This document shows, piece by piece, positions 1 through 9,982 of a stretch of DNA of 64,000 bases (positions are counted from its first letter, which is position 1; each line of letters starts with the position of its first letter). The DNA comes from Pseudomonas sp. IAC-BECa141. GTDB taxonomy: Bacteria > Pseudomonadota > Gammaproteobacteria > Pseudomonadales > Pseudomonadaceae. The stretch covers positions 5,146,001 to 5,210,000 of the forward strand of contig NZ_CP065410.1 in the NCBI RefSeq assembly GCF_020544405.1, given 5' to 3'. The notes beneath the pieces were generated by a model, which worked only from the letters and a program-made list of their open reading frames with translations, made no database searches and was not told where the DNA came from. The translations under genes and the position numbers were made by a program.

Positions 1-598
1 GAATCCACGGCATCCACTGCCGACCGTTGCCCAAAGGCCCGCCCAGCCCAAGCTTGAACGGCAGCAGCAGGCGCGACAAAAAGCCGCCCTCGGCCGACAG
101 CACCAGCCCGGTGCGCACCAGCACCACGCGAATGTCCATCGCTTCGGCGCGCTGCGCGGTTTCCTCCCAGGCGATGCACAACTGGCTGGCGAAATCATCG
201 ATCACCGGTGGCGAGTCTTCGGTCAACTCGCGCTCGCCGCCGTCACCATACCAACCCACGGCAGAACCCGAGATCAGCAGCGATGGTTTCTGCCCGCGAT
301 TTTCCAGCCACGCCAGCAACGATTCGGTCAACGTGATCCGGCTGCTCCACAACAGCGCCTTGCGTCGATGGGTCCATGGCCGGTCGGCAATCGGCGCGCC
401 GGCGAGGTTGACGATCACGTCGACCGGCTCATCGCCAAGGTCCTCCAGACGCGCGATTCCACGCACCTGGGCGCCACAGATTTTCGCGACTTTTTCCGGA
501 CGACGACTCCAGACTGTCAGGCGATGCCCCTGCCCGGACCAGTGCCGGCAAAGCTGACGTCCGATCAATCCAGTACCGCCGGTCAGCAATATGTGCAT
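1..598 (-). CDS. TIGR01777/YfcH-type epimerase-like protein, 3' end cut by window
   Basis: The minus-strand frame opens with an ATG at 598 and stays open to the window edge, giving 199 residues of what is normally a protein of about 300. The start MHILLTGGTGLIGRQL carries the nucleotide-binding GGTGLIG loop at residues 7-13. Further motifs are NLAGAPIADRPW, LISGSAVGWYGDGG and LVRTGLVLS, typical of the TIGR01777 branch of NAD(P)-dependent epimerase/dehydratases (E. coli YfcH). Substrate is unknown in this family. It is divergent from the renalase-like gene and shares its LitR-type promoter region, so it may also respond to light. The family call is secure; the role is not. Confidence 0.88.
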   Translation of the reverse strand, partial: MHILLTGGTGLIGRQLCRHWSGQGHRLTVWSRRPEKVAKICGAQVRGIARLEDLGDEPVDVIVNLAGAPIADRPWTHRRKALLWSSRITLTESLLAWLENRGQKPSLLISGSAVGWYGDGGERELTEDSPPVIDDFASQLCIAWEETAQRAEAMDIRVVLVRTGLVLSAEGGFLSRLLLPFKLGLGGPLGNGRQWMPWI

Positions 599-693
599 GA
601 CTTCTTCCTCGCGTGGCGTTTTACCCCGATCACTAGTCTATTTTTATAAACAGGGATCTTTTCTATCGGGCAGGCTCTATTGTTTAACCATAG

Positions 694-1994
<1,301 letters not shown>

Positions 1995-2008
1995 AAAACT
2001 CATAAACT

Positions 2009-2082
2009 TGTACAAACCATTTGACTTGTACACCTTTGAATCTATGCTTGAAGAATGTTGTACAGATTTACTCGTCTGTACA
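2009..2082 (+). promoter_or_regulatory. Double LitR-type operator and promoter of the ybgA-merR-phrB operon
   Basis: Two repeats of TGTACA-N12-TGTACA occur in a row: 2009-2014/2027-2032 and 2059-2064/2077-2082. All four hexamers are perfect and both spacers are exactly 12 bp. TTGACT (2021-2026) and TATGCT (2043-2048), separated by 16 bp, form a plausible sigma-70 promoter whose -35 lies inside the first box pair. This fits repression by a LitR/CarH-like MerR protein in the dark. The motif is seen directly; the regulator and light response are inferred. Confidence 0.8.
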
Positions 2083-2104
2083 GGTTCAGATTCGAGGTTG
2101 CTGC

Positions 2105-3067
2105 ATGTCCGACTCATCGACGTCCCTGCCAAAAATCGCCATCAGCGCCTGCCTGATGGGGGCCGAAGTTCGCTACAACGGTGGCCACAAGGAGTCGCGG
2201 CTGTGCAGCCGCACCCTGGCCGAGCATTTTGAATTCGTTCCGGTATGTCCTGAAGTAGCGATCGGCCTGGGAATTCCTCGCGAGCCGATCCGGCTGGTGG
2301 GCGACCCCGCCCGGCCTGAAGCGGTCGGCACCGTCAATCCAGCGATCAATGTCACTCAGCCACTGGCCGCTTACGGCGAGAAAATGGCCGGCGAGCTCAG
2401 TGACATCTGCGGCTACATCTTCATGCAGCAATCGCCATCCTGCGGACTGGAGCGGGTCAAGGTCTACCACGCCAACGGCGCACCGGTGAATGGCGGCGGG
2501 CGCGGCATTTACGCCGACGCGTTCTGTGCACAGCACCCGGACCTGCCGGTGGAAGAAGCCGGGCGTCTTAACGATCCGGTGCTGCGGGAAAATTTCATCA
2601 CCCGCGTACTCGCCTACCGCGAATGGCAGCAAGTGCTCAAGCAAGGCTTGAGCCGCCGCGCCCTCACCGACTTTCACTCGCGCTACAAATACCTGCTGAT
2701 GGCCCACAACCCGGTGCAATACAAGGCGCTGGGCAGTCTGCTGGGCAACATGGGCCGGACCGACCCGATCGAGCTCGGCCCACGCTATTTCAGCGAACTG
2801 ATGGCGGCGCTGAAGAAATGCGCCACCCGCCGCACCCACAGCAACGTCCTGCAGCACATCAGTGGCTATCTGAAGCAGGTCATCAGCCCCGAAGAAAAAC
2901 AGGAAGTGCAACACATCATCGGTCAGTACCGGCACGGCATCGTGCCCCTGGTGGTGCCGCTGACGTTGCTCAAGCATCACTTTCGCCTCCACCCGGATCC
3001 CTACATTGCGCAGCAGGTGTACCTGCAACCGCATCCGGAAAACCTCAGCCTGCGAAACGCCATTTGA
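2105..3067 (+). CDS. YbgA-type DUF523-DUF1722 fusion protein
   Basis: A 320-residue product. The N-terminal half (about 1-160) is DUF523, with conserved cysteines in ISACLMG (about 13-19), VCPEV and QSPSCG. The C-terminal half is DUF1722, with FHSRYKYLLMAHNP. In E. coli the DUF1722 protein YbgA is encoded next to photolyase phr, and here a phr gene lies one gene downstream. Catalytic activity is unestablished; the cysteines suggest a metal or Fe-S site, which is inference. ATG 2105 is preceded by GAGG. The stop codon overlaps the merR ATG, so translation is coupled. Confidence 0.85.
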   Translation: MSDSSTSLPKIAISACLMGAEVRYNGGHKESRLCSRTLAEHFEFVPVCPEVAIGLGIPREPIRLVGDPARPEAVGTVNPAINVTQPLAAYGEKMAGELSDICGYIFMQQSPSCGLERVKVYHANGAPVNGGGRGIYADAFCAQHPDLPVEEAGRLNDPVLRENFITRVLAYREWQQVLKQGLSRRALTDFHSRYKYLLMAHNPVQYKALGSLLGNMGRTDPIELGPRYFSELMAALKKCATRRTHSNVLQHISGYLKQVISPEEKQEVQHIIGQYRHGIVPLVVPLTLLKHHFRLHPDPYIAQQVYLQPHPENLSLRNAI

Positions 3068-4008
3068 TGAACGACTCACTCGACACCAGCGCCCGTGAAG
3101 ACCTCGGCGCTGACTTCAAGAAAGCCCTCGACGAAGGCTGGCTGCCGATTCGAGAAGTCGCACGCCAGACCGGCGTGAATGCCGTGACCCTGCGCGCCTG
3201 GGAACGCCGCTACGGGCTGATCGTTCCGCACCGCACGCCCAAGGGCCATCGCCTGTACAGCGCCGACCATGTGCAGCGGATCCAGAACATCCTCACCTGG
3301 CTCAACCGGGGCGTTGCGGTTAGCCAGGTCAAACCATTGCTCGACACGGCGCAGGCGTTCAACGAACCGGTGGAGAACGAATGGCATCCGCTGCGCCAGG
3401 CCGCCCTTCTGGCAGTCACTCACCTGAACGAGCGCAGCCTCGACGACTGCATCAACCAGGCGATGGCGCTGTACCCGCCGCGCACCCTGTGCGAGCAATT
3501 GCTGCTGCCGCTGCTGGGCGATCTCGAACAGCGCTGGCAAGGCCAGTTTGGCGCGCAGATGGAGCGCGTGTTCTTTTTTGCCTGGTTGCGCAGCAAATTC
3601 GGCGCGCGCATCTACCATAACAATCGTCAGTTGCGCACCGCGCCGCTGCTGCTGGTCAATCAGTCGGATCTGCCACTGGAACCGCACCTGTGGCTCTGCG
3701 CCTGGCTGATCAGCAGCGCCGATTGCCCGGTGCAGGTGTTTGACTGGCCGCTGCCTGCCGGAGAGCTGGCGCTGGCAACCGATACCCTGCAAGCCCGTGG
3801 CGTCCTGCTGTATTCCAGCAAAGCCCTGAGCCTTGCGCAGCTGCCGAAACTGTTGAATGGCATCAACTGCCCAAAACTGATTGCCGGACCAACGGTGTGC
3901 ATTCACCACGCCGAGTTGTCCGCAAGAACTTCCGAAATCGCTGACCTGCTCCTGGCCGAGGACCCTCTTTCGGCGCATCGGGTACTCATTCAGCGTGGGT
4001 TGATTTAG
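3067..4008 (+). CDS. MerR-family regulator, class II LitR/CarH-like
   Basis: The product is 313 residues. Residues about 24-75 form a MerR DNA-binding domain (REVARQTGVNAVTLRAWERRYG followed by PKGHRLYSADHV). The rest resembles the CarH/LitR helical bundle and cobalamin-binding fold. The usual cobalamin signature, (E/D)xHxxG, appears only in decayed form as EPHLWL at 205-210: Glu and His are kept but Gly is lost. This matches class II LitR proteins, which do not bind adenosyl-B12 and need a separate LOV photoreceptor. The TGTACA-N12-TGTACA boxes upstream of its own operon make it the likely repressor. No LOV gene lies in the window. Confidence 0.85.
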   Translation: MNDSLDTSAREDLGADFKKALDEGWLPIREVARQTGVNAVTLRAWERRYGLIVPHRTPKGHRLYSADHVQRIQNILTWLNRGVAVSQVKPLLDTAQAFNEPVENEWHPLRQAALLAVTHLNERSLDDCINQAMALYPPRTLCEQLLLPLLGDLEQRWQGQFGAQMERVFFFAWLRSKFGARIYHNNRQLRTAPLLLVNQSDLPLEPHLWLCAWLISSADCPVQVFDWPLPAGELALATDTLQARGVLLYSSKALSLAQLPKLLNGINCPKLIAGPTVCIHHAELSARTSEIADLLLAEDPLSAHRVLIQRGLI

Positions 4009-4028
4009 TGATTCAGGCAGAGACCGAC

Positions 4029-5474
4029 ATGCAATTGATCTGGCTGCGCAGCGACCTGCGCCAACACGACAACACCGCCCTCGCGGCCGCCGCCGAGCGT
4101 GGCCCGACCGTGGCCGTGTATCTGTTGAGCCCGCAGCAATGGCAGGAACATGACGACGCGCCGTGCAAGGTCGATTTCTGGCTGCGCAATTTGCGCGAGC
4201 TGAGCAAAAGCCTGGGCGACCTGAACATCCCGCTCCTGATCCGCACCGCGCCTCACTGGGATCAGGCACCCGACGTGCTGCTCGAACTGTGCCGGCAGCT
4301 GAAGATCGAGGCAGTGCACGTCAACGAGGAATACGGCATCCACGAAAGCCGTCGCGATGCCGCCGTCGCCGAGGCGTTGCAAGCGGCAGGCATAACCTTC
4401 CACAGCTACCTCGACCAATTGCTGTTCAAGCCAGGCAGCGTTCTGACCAAGACCGGTACCTACTTTCAGGTGTTCAGCCAGTTCCGCAAGGTTTGCTACG
4501 AACGCCTGCACCGCTCGATGCCTTCGCTCAAACAAGCGCCGGGCAAACAATCGGCGCTGAACATCGCCAGCGACACCGTTCCGCAAGCCATCGAAGGATT
4601 CCCGACACCCGACGAATCCCTGCGCAGCCTGTGGCCCGCCGGTGAAGTCGAGGCCCGACGGCGCCTCGACACGTTCGCCGATGCGCAGATCGATTACTAC
4701 AAGAGCGAGCGCGACTTTCCAGCCAAACCCGGCACCAGCCAGCTTTCGGCCTATCTGGCCGCTGGCGTGATTTCGCCACGCCAATGCCTGCACGCCGCCC
4801 TGCAAAGCAATCAGGGCGAATTCGAAAGCGGCAAGGTCGGGGCTGTCACCTGGATCAACGAACTGCTGTGGCGCGAGTTCTACAAACACATCCTCGTCGG
4901 ATATCCGCGGGTTTCACGGCATCGCGCATTCCGCCCGGAAACCGAAGCCCTGGCCTGGCGCGACGCCCCCGAGGACCTGGCCGCCTGGCAAGAGGCCCGC
5001 ACCGGCTTGCCGATCATCGACGCGGCCATGCGCCAACTGCTGGAAACCGGCTGGATGCACAACCGCCTGCGGATGGTGGTGGCAATGTTTCTGACCAAGA
5101 ACCTGTTGATCGACTGGCGCGAGGGCGAGCGTTTCTTCATGCGCCACCTGATCGACGGCGACCTGGCCGCCAACAACGGCGGCTGGCAGTGGAGTGCTTC
5201 GACCGGTACCGATTCGGCGCCTTACTTCCGCATCTTCAACCCGGTCAGCCAGTCGGAAAAATTCGACAGCGAAGGCTTGTTCATCAAGCACTGGCTGCCG
5301 GAGCTGGCCGGGCTGAACAAGAAAGAAGTCCACGACCCGGCCAGTGCCGGCGGGCTGTTCGGCGTGGCGGACTATCCGGCGCCGATCGTCAATCTGGGTG
5401 CATCACGGGAACGGGCGCTGGCAGCCTTCAAGAACCTGCCGTCGCGATCGCCGCAAGGAGAGAGCGATGAGTGA
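4029..5474 (+). CDS. phrB: Class I CPD deoxyribodipyrimidine photolyase
   Basis: A 481-residue flavoprotein of normal length that splits UV-induced cyclobutane pyrimidine dimers using blue light. The N-terminal antenna domain starts MQLIWLRSDLRQHD, and the FAD-binding helical domain contains TGLPIIDAAMRQLLETGWMH, RMVVAMFLTKNLLIDW and NNGGWQWSASTGTD, all diagnostic of photolyases. ATG 4029 matches the family N terminus; a GTG at 4008 would add seven residues. It follows the LitR-like gene in the same operon, as expected for a light-induced photolyase, and overlaps the next gene by 8 bp. Confidence 0.95.
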   Translation: MQLIWLRSDLRQHDNTALAAAAERGPTVAVYLLSPQQWQEHDDAPCKVDFWLRNLRELSKSLGDLNIPLLIRTAPHWDQAPDVLLELCRQLKIEAVHVNEEYGIHESRRDAAVAEALQAAGITFHSYLDQLLFKPGSVLTKTGTYFQVFSQFRKVCYERLHRSMPSLKQAPGKQSALNIASDTVPQAIEGFPTPDESLRSLWPAGEVEARRRLDTFADAQIDYYKSERDFPAKPGTSQLSAYLAAGVISPRQCLHAALQSNQGEFESGKVGAVTWINELLWREFYKHILVGYPRVSRHRAFRPETEALAWRDAPEDLAAWQEARTGLPIIDAAMRQLLETGWMHNRLRMVVAMFLTKNLLIDWREGERFFMRHLIDGDLAANNGGWQWSASTGTDSAPYFRIFNPVSQSEKFDSEGLFIKHWLPELAGLNKKEVHDPASAGGLFGVADYPAPIVNLGASRERALAAFKNLPSRSPQGESDE

Positions 5475-5889
5475 ATTTCTGCGCGGTTTTGCCCAGCGGT
5501 TCGCACAGTTGAACAAAGACAACCTGCGAAACCTGAACGAACTGTACAGCGAAGACATTCATTTCACCGATCCACTGCATGAAGTGCAGGGGCTGACGAA
5601 CTTGCGCGGTTATTTCAGCGAGTTGTACGCCAACGTCAACGAACTGCGCTTCGATTTCCACGGATTCGACCAGATCGGCGACGGCGAAGGTTATTTGCGT
5701 TGGGTCATGAGCTACCGCCACCCGCGTCTGAGCGGCGGGCAGCTGATCCGCGTCGCCGGCTGCTCACATTTGCTCTGGAGCGACAAGGTTTACCGCCACC
5801 GGGATTACTTCGATGCCGGAGCGCTGCTTTATGAACATTTACCTGTATTGGGCCGAGTGATCGCTTGGCTGAAAAGGAGATTGGGATGA
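5467..5889 (+). CDS. NTF2-like (SnoaL-type) protein
   Basis: A 140-residue product with the NTF2/SnoaL cone-fold pattern: NELYSEDIHFTDPLHEVQGLTNLRGYFSEL at the N-terminal side and YLRWVMSYRHPRLSGGQLIRVAG in the sheet region. Such folds bind small ligands or act as isomerases; the ligand here is unknown. It overlaps phrB by 8 bp and the following SDR gene by 4 bp, so it belongs to the light-controlled operon. NTF2-SDR-flavoprotein-DUF1365-CFA gene sets recur in proteobacteria, suggesting a shared lipid-related pathway. Confidence 0.8.
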   Translation: MSEFLRGFAQRFAQLNKDNLRNLNELYSEDIHFTDPLHEVQGLTNLRGYFSELYANVNELRFDFHGFDQIGDGEGYLRWVMSYRHPRLSGGQLIRVAGCSHLLWSDKVYRHRDYFDAGALLYEHLPVLGRVIAWLKRRLG

Positions 5890-6668
5890 GTCGTACAGCT
5901 CCACGGCGTTATTGGCTGACCGGCGCCAGCAGTGGCATTGGTGCAGCATTGGCAGAAGAAATCCTCAAGACCGGCGCACATCTGGCGGTCAGTTCCCGCC
6001 AGGTCGCGCCGCTCAAGGTGTTGTCGCAACGTTATCCGGGACAGGTGCTGGTGGTACCCGGCGACCTGACCAACAGCCAGACCGTGCGCGAGATCGGCGA
6101 ACAGATCGCACACGACTGGGGGGCGCTGGACTCGGTCATCCTCAACGCAGGCACTTGCGAATACGTCGACGCTCGTCAGTTCGACGCCACGATCATCGAA
6201 CACGTGGTGCGCACCAACCTGCTTGCCAGCAGCTATTGCATCGAAGCCGCCCTGCCCTTGCTGCGCAAAGGTACGGCGCCGCATCTGGTGGGGATGGCCA
6301 GCTCGGTGACTTATGTGCCGCTGCCCCGCGCCGAAGCCTATGGCGCATCGAAGGCCGGGCTGCGTTATCTGTTCGAATCCCTGCGTATCGACCTCGCCGA
6401 CGAAGGCATTGACGTCACGGTAATCAGCCCTGGTTTCGTCGACACACCGCTGACCGCCAAGAATGATTTTCCGATGCCGCTCAGCTGGCCTGTGGAAAAA
6501 GCCGCGCGGCATATCTTCGCCAAACTGAAGGATCGCCCGCTGGAGATCGCTTTCCCGGCGCTGTTCATCGCCGCCCTGTGGCCCTTGTCGAAAATGCCCG
6601 CGCGCGTACAACTGGCGATTGGCAAACGCATGGTGCGCAGCAACCCGCCGCTCAGGGATGCAACATGA
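5886..6668 (+). CDS. Short-chain dehydrogenase/reductase
   Basis: A 260-residue classical SDR. The cofactor-binding loop TGASSGIG is at residues 12-19, the NAG motif appears as LNAGT, and the catalytic YGASK follows a conserved serine in MASSVTY. These point to NAD(P)-dependent reduction or oxidation of an alcohol/ketone; the substrate is unknown. ATG 5886 follows AGGAGA and overlaps the NTF2-like gene by 4 bp. The position between an NTF2-like protein and a lipid-type flavoprotein suggests a role in fatty-acid or lipid modification, which is inference. Confidence 0.88.
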   Translation: MSRTAPRRYWLTGASSGIGAALAEEILKTGAHLAVSSRQVAPLKVLSQRYPGQVLVVPGDLTNSQTVREIGEQIAHDWGALDSVILNAGTCEYVDARQFDATIIEHVVRTNLLASSYCIEAALPLLRKGTAPHLVGMASSVTYVPLPRAEAYGASKAGLRYLFESLRIDLADEGIDVTVISPGFVDTPLTAKNDFPMPLSWPVEKAARHIFAKLKDRPLEIAFPALFIAALWPLSKMPARVQLAIGKRMVRSNPPLRDAT

Positions 6669-7912
6669 AAATCGCCATCGTCGGTAGCGGCATCGCCGGT
6701 TTGACCTGCGCGTATCTGCTCGCTCGTCGACATGAAATCACCGTGTTCGAAGCCGACGCCCGGGTCGGTGGTCACACGCACACGGTGCCGGTGACCGTGG
6801 ACGGACGCGACTACGCAGTGGACACCGGCTTCATCGTGTTCAACGACTGGACGTATCCCAACTTCATTCGTTTGCTCGGCCAGTTGGGCGTGGCGTTCAA
6901 GCCTACCGAAATGAGTTTTTCGGTGAACGATCCCGACACCGGCCTGGAATACAACGGCAATAACCTGAACAGCCTGTTCGCCCAGCGCAGCAATCTGTTG
7001 TCGCCCGGATTCTGGGGCATGTTGCGTGACATCCTGCGGTTCAATAAAGAAGCCCGGCGCGACCTTGCCGAGCAGCGAATCGCCGCCGACACCACCCTCG
7101 ACGACTACTTCAAGGCTGGCGGTTACGGCGAGCGCTTCATCCTGCATTACATCGTGCCGATGGGGGCGGCGATCTGGTCGATGCCGATGGCCGAGATGCT
7201 CAATTTTCCGTTGCAGTTCTTCGTGCGCTTTTTCGAGAATCACGGGTTGCTGTCGATCAGCAACCGGCCGCAGTGGCAGGTGATCGAGGGCGGCTCCAGT
7301 GCCTACATCGCGCCGCTGACCGCGTCGTTTAAGGAGCGCATCCGCCTGAACTGCTCGGTAGGCCGGATCGATCGCGATGCGCACGGCGTGGTTATCCACA
7401 GCCCCGCCGGCATCGAACGTTTCGACAAAGTGGTGCTGGCCTGCCACAGCGATCAGGCGTTGCGACTGCTGGGAAATCCTGACGATAAAGAACGGGCAAT
7501 CCTCCATGCCCTGCCCTATGCCGACAATGAAGTGGTGCTGCACACCGACACCCGTCTGCTGCCCACACGCAAACGGGCCTGGGCCAGTTGGAACTATCGC
7601 CTCGGCGGTGCTGGCCATACCCGGGCTGCCGTGACCTACGACATGAACATTCTGCAGGGCATCCAGAGCGACACCACGTTCTGCGTCAGCCTCAACCAGA
7701 GCGCCGGCATCAGCCCGTCCAAGGTGCTCGCGCGCTTCACCTACGCCCACCCGCAATTCAGCCTTGCAGCCGTGGCGGCGCAACAACGCTGGGCCGAAAT
7801 CGACGGCTCGCAGCACACACATTATTGCGGTGCCTATTGGGCCAACGGTTTCCATGAAGATGGCGTGGTCAGCGCCTTGCGCGTCGCCGCCGCTTTCGGA
7901 GAAAGCCTGTGA
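6665..7912 (+). CDS. FAD/NAD(P)-binding amine-oxidase-fold flavoprotein
   Basis: A 415-residue product starting MKIAIVGSGIAGLTCAYLL, the dinucleotide-binding motif, then FEADARVGGHTHTVPV and VDTGFIVFNDWTYPNF. This is the amine-oxidase/phytoene-desaturase-like branch that is habitually encoded with DUF1365 and cyclopropane-fatty-acid-synthase-like genes. In alphaproteobacteria members of such clusters take part in methylated or furan fatty-acid synthesis, which makes an acyl-chain redox role plausible here. It starts inside the SDR stop codon (ATGA) and its own stop overlaps the DUF1365 start by 4 bp. Confidence 0.88.
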   Translation: MKIAIVGSGIAGLTCAYLLARRHEITVFEADARVGGHTHTVPVTVDGRDYAVDTGFIVFNDWTYPNFIRLLGQLGVAFKPTEMSFSVNDPDTGLEYNGNNLNSLFAQRSNLLSPGFWGMLRDILRFNKEARRDLAEQRIAADTTLDDYFKAGGYGERFILHYIVPMGAAIWSMPMAEMLNFPLQFFVRFFENHGLLSISNRPQWQVIEGGSSAYIAPLTASFKERIRLNCSVGRIDRDAHGVVIHSPAGIERFDKVVLACHSDQALRLLGNPDDKERAILHALPYADNEVVLHTDTRLLPTRKRAWASWNYRLGGAGHTRAAVTYDMNILQGIQSDTTFCVSLNQSAGISPSKVLARFTYAHPQFSLAAVAAQQRWAEIDGSQHTHYCGAYWANGFHEDGVVSALRVAAAFGESL

Positions 7913-8724
7913 ACAGCGCGCTCTACAGTGGCTGGATCGCCCATCGGCGATTTGCTCCGCGCCGCCATGAATTCCGTTACCGGATCGGCATGCTGTACCT
8001 CGATCTGGCTGAACAGGAGGCGGTGCTGGGCCTGTCCCCACTGGCGGGTTCCAGCCGCTTTGCAGCGTTTTCGTTTCGCGAAACCGACTACCTGAAAACT
8101 TTCACCGGCCGGGGCGTGCGCCTGAGCGATGCGGTTCGGCAACTGGTGGGCGAAGCCTTGGGCCATGCGCCAAAAGGTTCTATCTGCCTGCTGACCCAAC
8201 CGCGCAGCTGGGGCCTTTCGTTCAACCCGGTGAGTTTTTTCTATTGCCACGAGGCCGACGGTCAACTGGCGGCGATTCTCTGCGAAGTCAGCAACACCCC
8301 GTGGCGCGAGCGTTATCACTACGTGCTGCCGGCCCGAGCACCGACCAACCTGCAGGACTTTCACCAGCACTTTGCGGTGGCCAAGGCGTTTCATGTGTCG
8401 CCATTCCTGCCGCCGGATCTGGAATACCGCATGAGTTTCAGCCCCGCCGCGCAGACCTTGGGCGTGCACATGGCCGACTGGCAAGGCGAGCAAAAACTGT
8501 TCGACGCCACCCTCAATCTGCGCCGCGAAACCCTTGATCGGCGCCGATTACATCAACACCTGTGGCGCTTTCCCTGGATGACCGCCAAGACCGCGCTGGC
8601 GATCTATTGGCAAGCATTGCGCCTGCTGCTCAAGCGCACCCCGGTGTATGACCACCAGCGCGCCGACGACCATTTTCGAACCGCCACCGTACCGACCAAG
8701 GAACGCCACCATGAAATCCACTAG
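7909..8724 (+). CDS. DUF1365 family protein
   Basis: A 271-residue protein with the DUF1365 signature: LYSGWIAHRRFAPRRHEFRY near the start, then SWGLSFNPVSFFYC and EVSNTPWRERYHY. The family has no established reaction but is almost always next to a CFA-synthase-like methyltransferase and an amine-oxidase-like flavoprotein, as here. It overlaps both neighbours (4 bp upstream, 14 bp downstream), indicating tight translational coupling and probably a joint pathway. Confidence 0.9.
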   Translation: MNSALYSGWIAHRRFAPRRHEFRYRIGMLYLDLAEQEAVLGLSPLAGSSRFAAFSFRETDYLKTFTGRGVRLSDAVRQLVGEALGHAPKGSICLLTQPRSWGLSFNPVSFFYCHEADGQLAAILCEVSNTPWRERYHYVLPARAPTNLQDFHQHFAVAKAFHVSPFLPPDLEYRMSFSPAAQTLGVHMADWQGEQKLFDATLNLRRETLDRRRLHQHLWRFPWMTAKTALAIYWQALRLLLKRTPVYDHQRADDHFRTATVPTKERHHEIH

Positions 8725-9982
8725 CGTCTCGGCCAAAGCCAGCCTGTTCAGCCCCCACGGTTTGAGCAGTTCGCTGCTGCGCCGGGGAGTACTGCGCCAG
8801 TTGGAGCAGCTCAAACAGGGCCAACTGATCGTCATCGAGGACGGCGAACGTCACGTCTTCGGTACGCCGGGCAGCGCGCTGGTGGGGGAAATTCAGGTGC
8901 TGGATCCCGCCGCCTGGGGCCTGGTCGCGAGCAATGGTTCGATTGGTGCCGGCGAGGCCTTTATTCATGGTTACTGGCGCTCGCCGGATCTGACGGCAGT
9001 GGTGCGGGTCTTCGTCAGCAACCTTGAAGTGCTCGACGCAATGGAAGGTGGCCTGGCCCGGCTCAGTCGCCCGCTGGTGCGCGGGCTGCACTGGCTCAAT
9101 CGCAATACGCGCAAGGGCTCGCAGAAAAACATCGCCGCTCATTACGACCTCGGCAATGACCTGTTCGAGCAGTTTCTCGACCCGACCATGATGTACTCGG
9201 CCGCGCAGTTTCTCCGCCCGGACGACAGCCTGGAGCAGGCGCAACTGAACAAACTGGAGCGGATCTGCCAGAAGCTTGCGCTCAAGCCCGACGACCATCT
9301 GCTGGAAATCGGCACCGGCTGGGGCAGCATGGCGCTGTACGCGGCGCAGCGTTACGGCTGCAAAGTCACCACCACCACGCTGTCGAAGGAGCAGTTCGCC
9401 TTCACCGCCGCCCGTATCGAACGCCTCGGCTTGCAGGATCAGGTGACGCTGTTGCTCAAGGACTACCGGGACCTTACCGGCCAGTACGACAAACTGGTGT
9501 CGATCGAGATGATCGAAGCGGTCGGCCACCGCTTCCTGCCGACTTACTTCAAACAGTGCGCACACCTGCTCAAGAGCAACGGCCTGATGCTGCTGCAAGC
9601 GATCACTATCCGCGAACAGCGCTACGAGCAGGCGCGCCGTAGCGTGGACTTCATCCAGCGTTACATTTTTCCCGGCGGCGCCCTGCCCTGCGTGCAGAAA
9701 ATGCTCGAGATCGTCAGCCGCGACACCGACATGAATCTGTTGCACATGGAAGATTTCGGCCTGCACTACGCCCGCACCCTGCGTCTGTGGCACGAGAATT
9801 TTCGGCAGGCTCACGGGCGTCTGACCGAGCTGGGCTATGACGATTACTTCCTCAGGCTGTGGGAGTTCTACCTGTGTTATTGCGAGGGCGGATTCCTCGA
9901 ACGCACCATCGGCACCGCGCAACTGGTGCTGGCCAAACCGGCGGCCATGACCGCGCCTTTGCTGGGCCGGTTCGATGCTTGA
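8711..9982 (+). CDS. Cyclopropane-fatty-acyl-phospholipid synthase-like methyltransferase
   Basis: A 423-residue SAM-dependent methyltransferase of the CFA family, acting on unsaturated acyl chains of membrane phospholipids. The SAM-binding LLEIGTGWGSMALYAAQ is near residue 200, VSIEMIEAVGHRF is the conserved active-site loop, and a cysteine is kept in YLCYCEGGF, the region corresponding to the catalytic Cys of E. coli Cfa. It could make cyclopropane, methylated or furan-precursor chains; a UfaM-like role is suggested by the neighbours and by light control, but the sequence alone does not decide. It overlaps the DUF1365 and DUF2878 genes. Confidence 0.88.
   Translation: MKSTSVSAKASLFSPHGLSSSLLRRGVLRQLEQLKQGQLIVIEDGERHVFGTPGSALVGEIQVLDPAAWGLVASNGSIGAGEAFIHGYWRSPDLTAVVRVFVSNLEVLDAMEGGLARLSRPLVRGLHWLNRNTRKGSQKNIAAHYDLGNDLFEQFLDPTMMYSAAQFLRPDDSLEQAQLNKLERICQKLALKPDDHLLEIGTGWGSMALYAAQRYGCKVTTTTLSKEQFAFTAARIERLGLQDQVTLLLKDYRDLTGQYDKLVSIEMIEAVGHRFLPTYFKQCAHLLKSNGLMLLQAITIREQRYEQARRSVDFIQRYIFPGGALPCVQKMLEIVSRDTDMNLLHMEDFGLHYARTLRLWHENFRQAHGRLTELGYDDYFLRLWEFYLCYCEGGFLERTIGTAQLVLAKPAAMTAPLLGRFDA

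Noticed and set aside
3254..3259. TGTACA inside the MerR gene and similar hexamers in other coding regions
   Set aside because: They are single hexamers within codons, without a partner at 12 bp, and are expected by chance.
4008..4028. Upstream GTG start for phrB
   Set aside because: The extra seven residues are not part of the family N terminus, and ATG 4029 gives the normal photolyase start.
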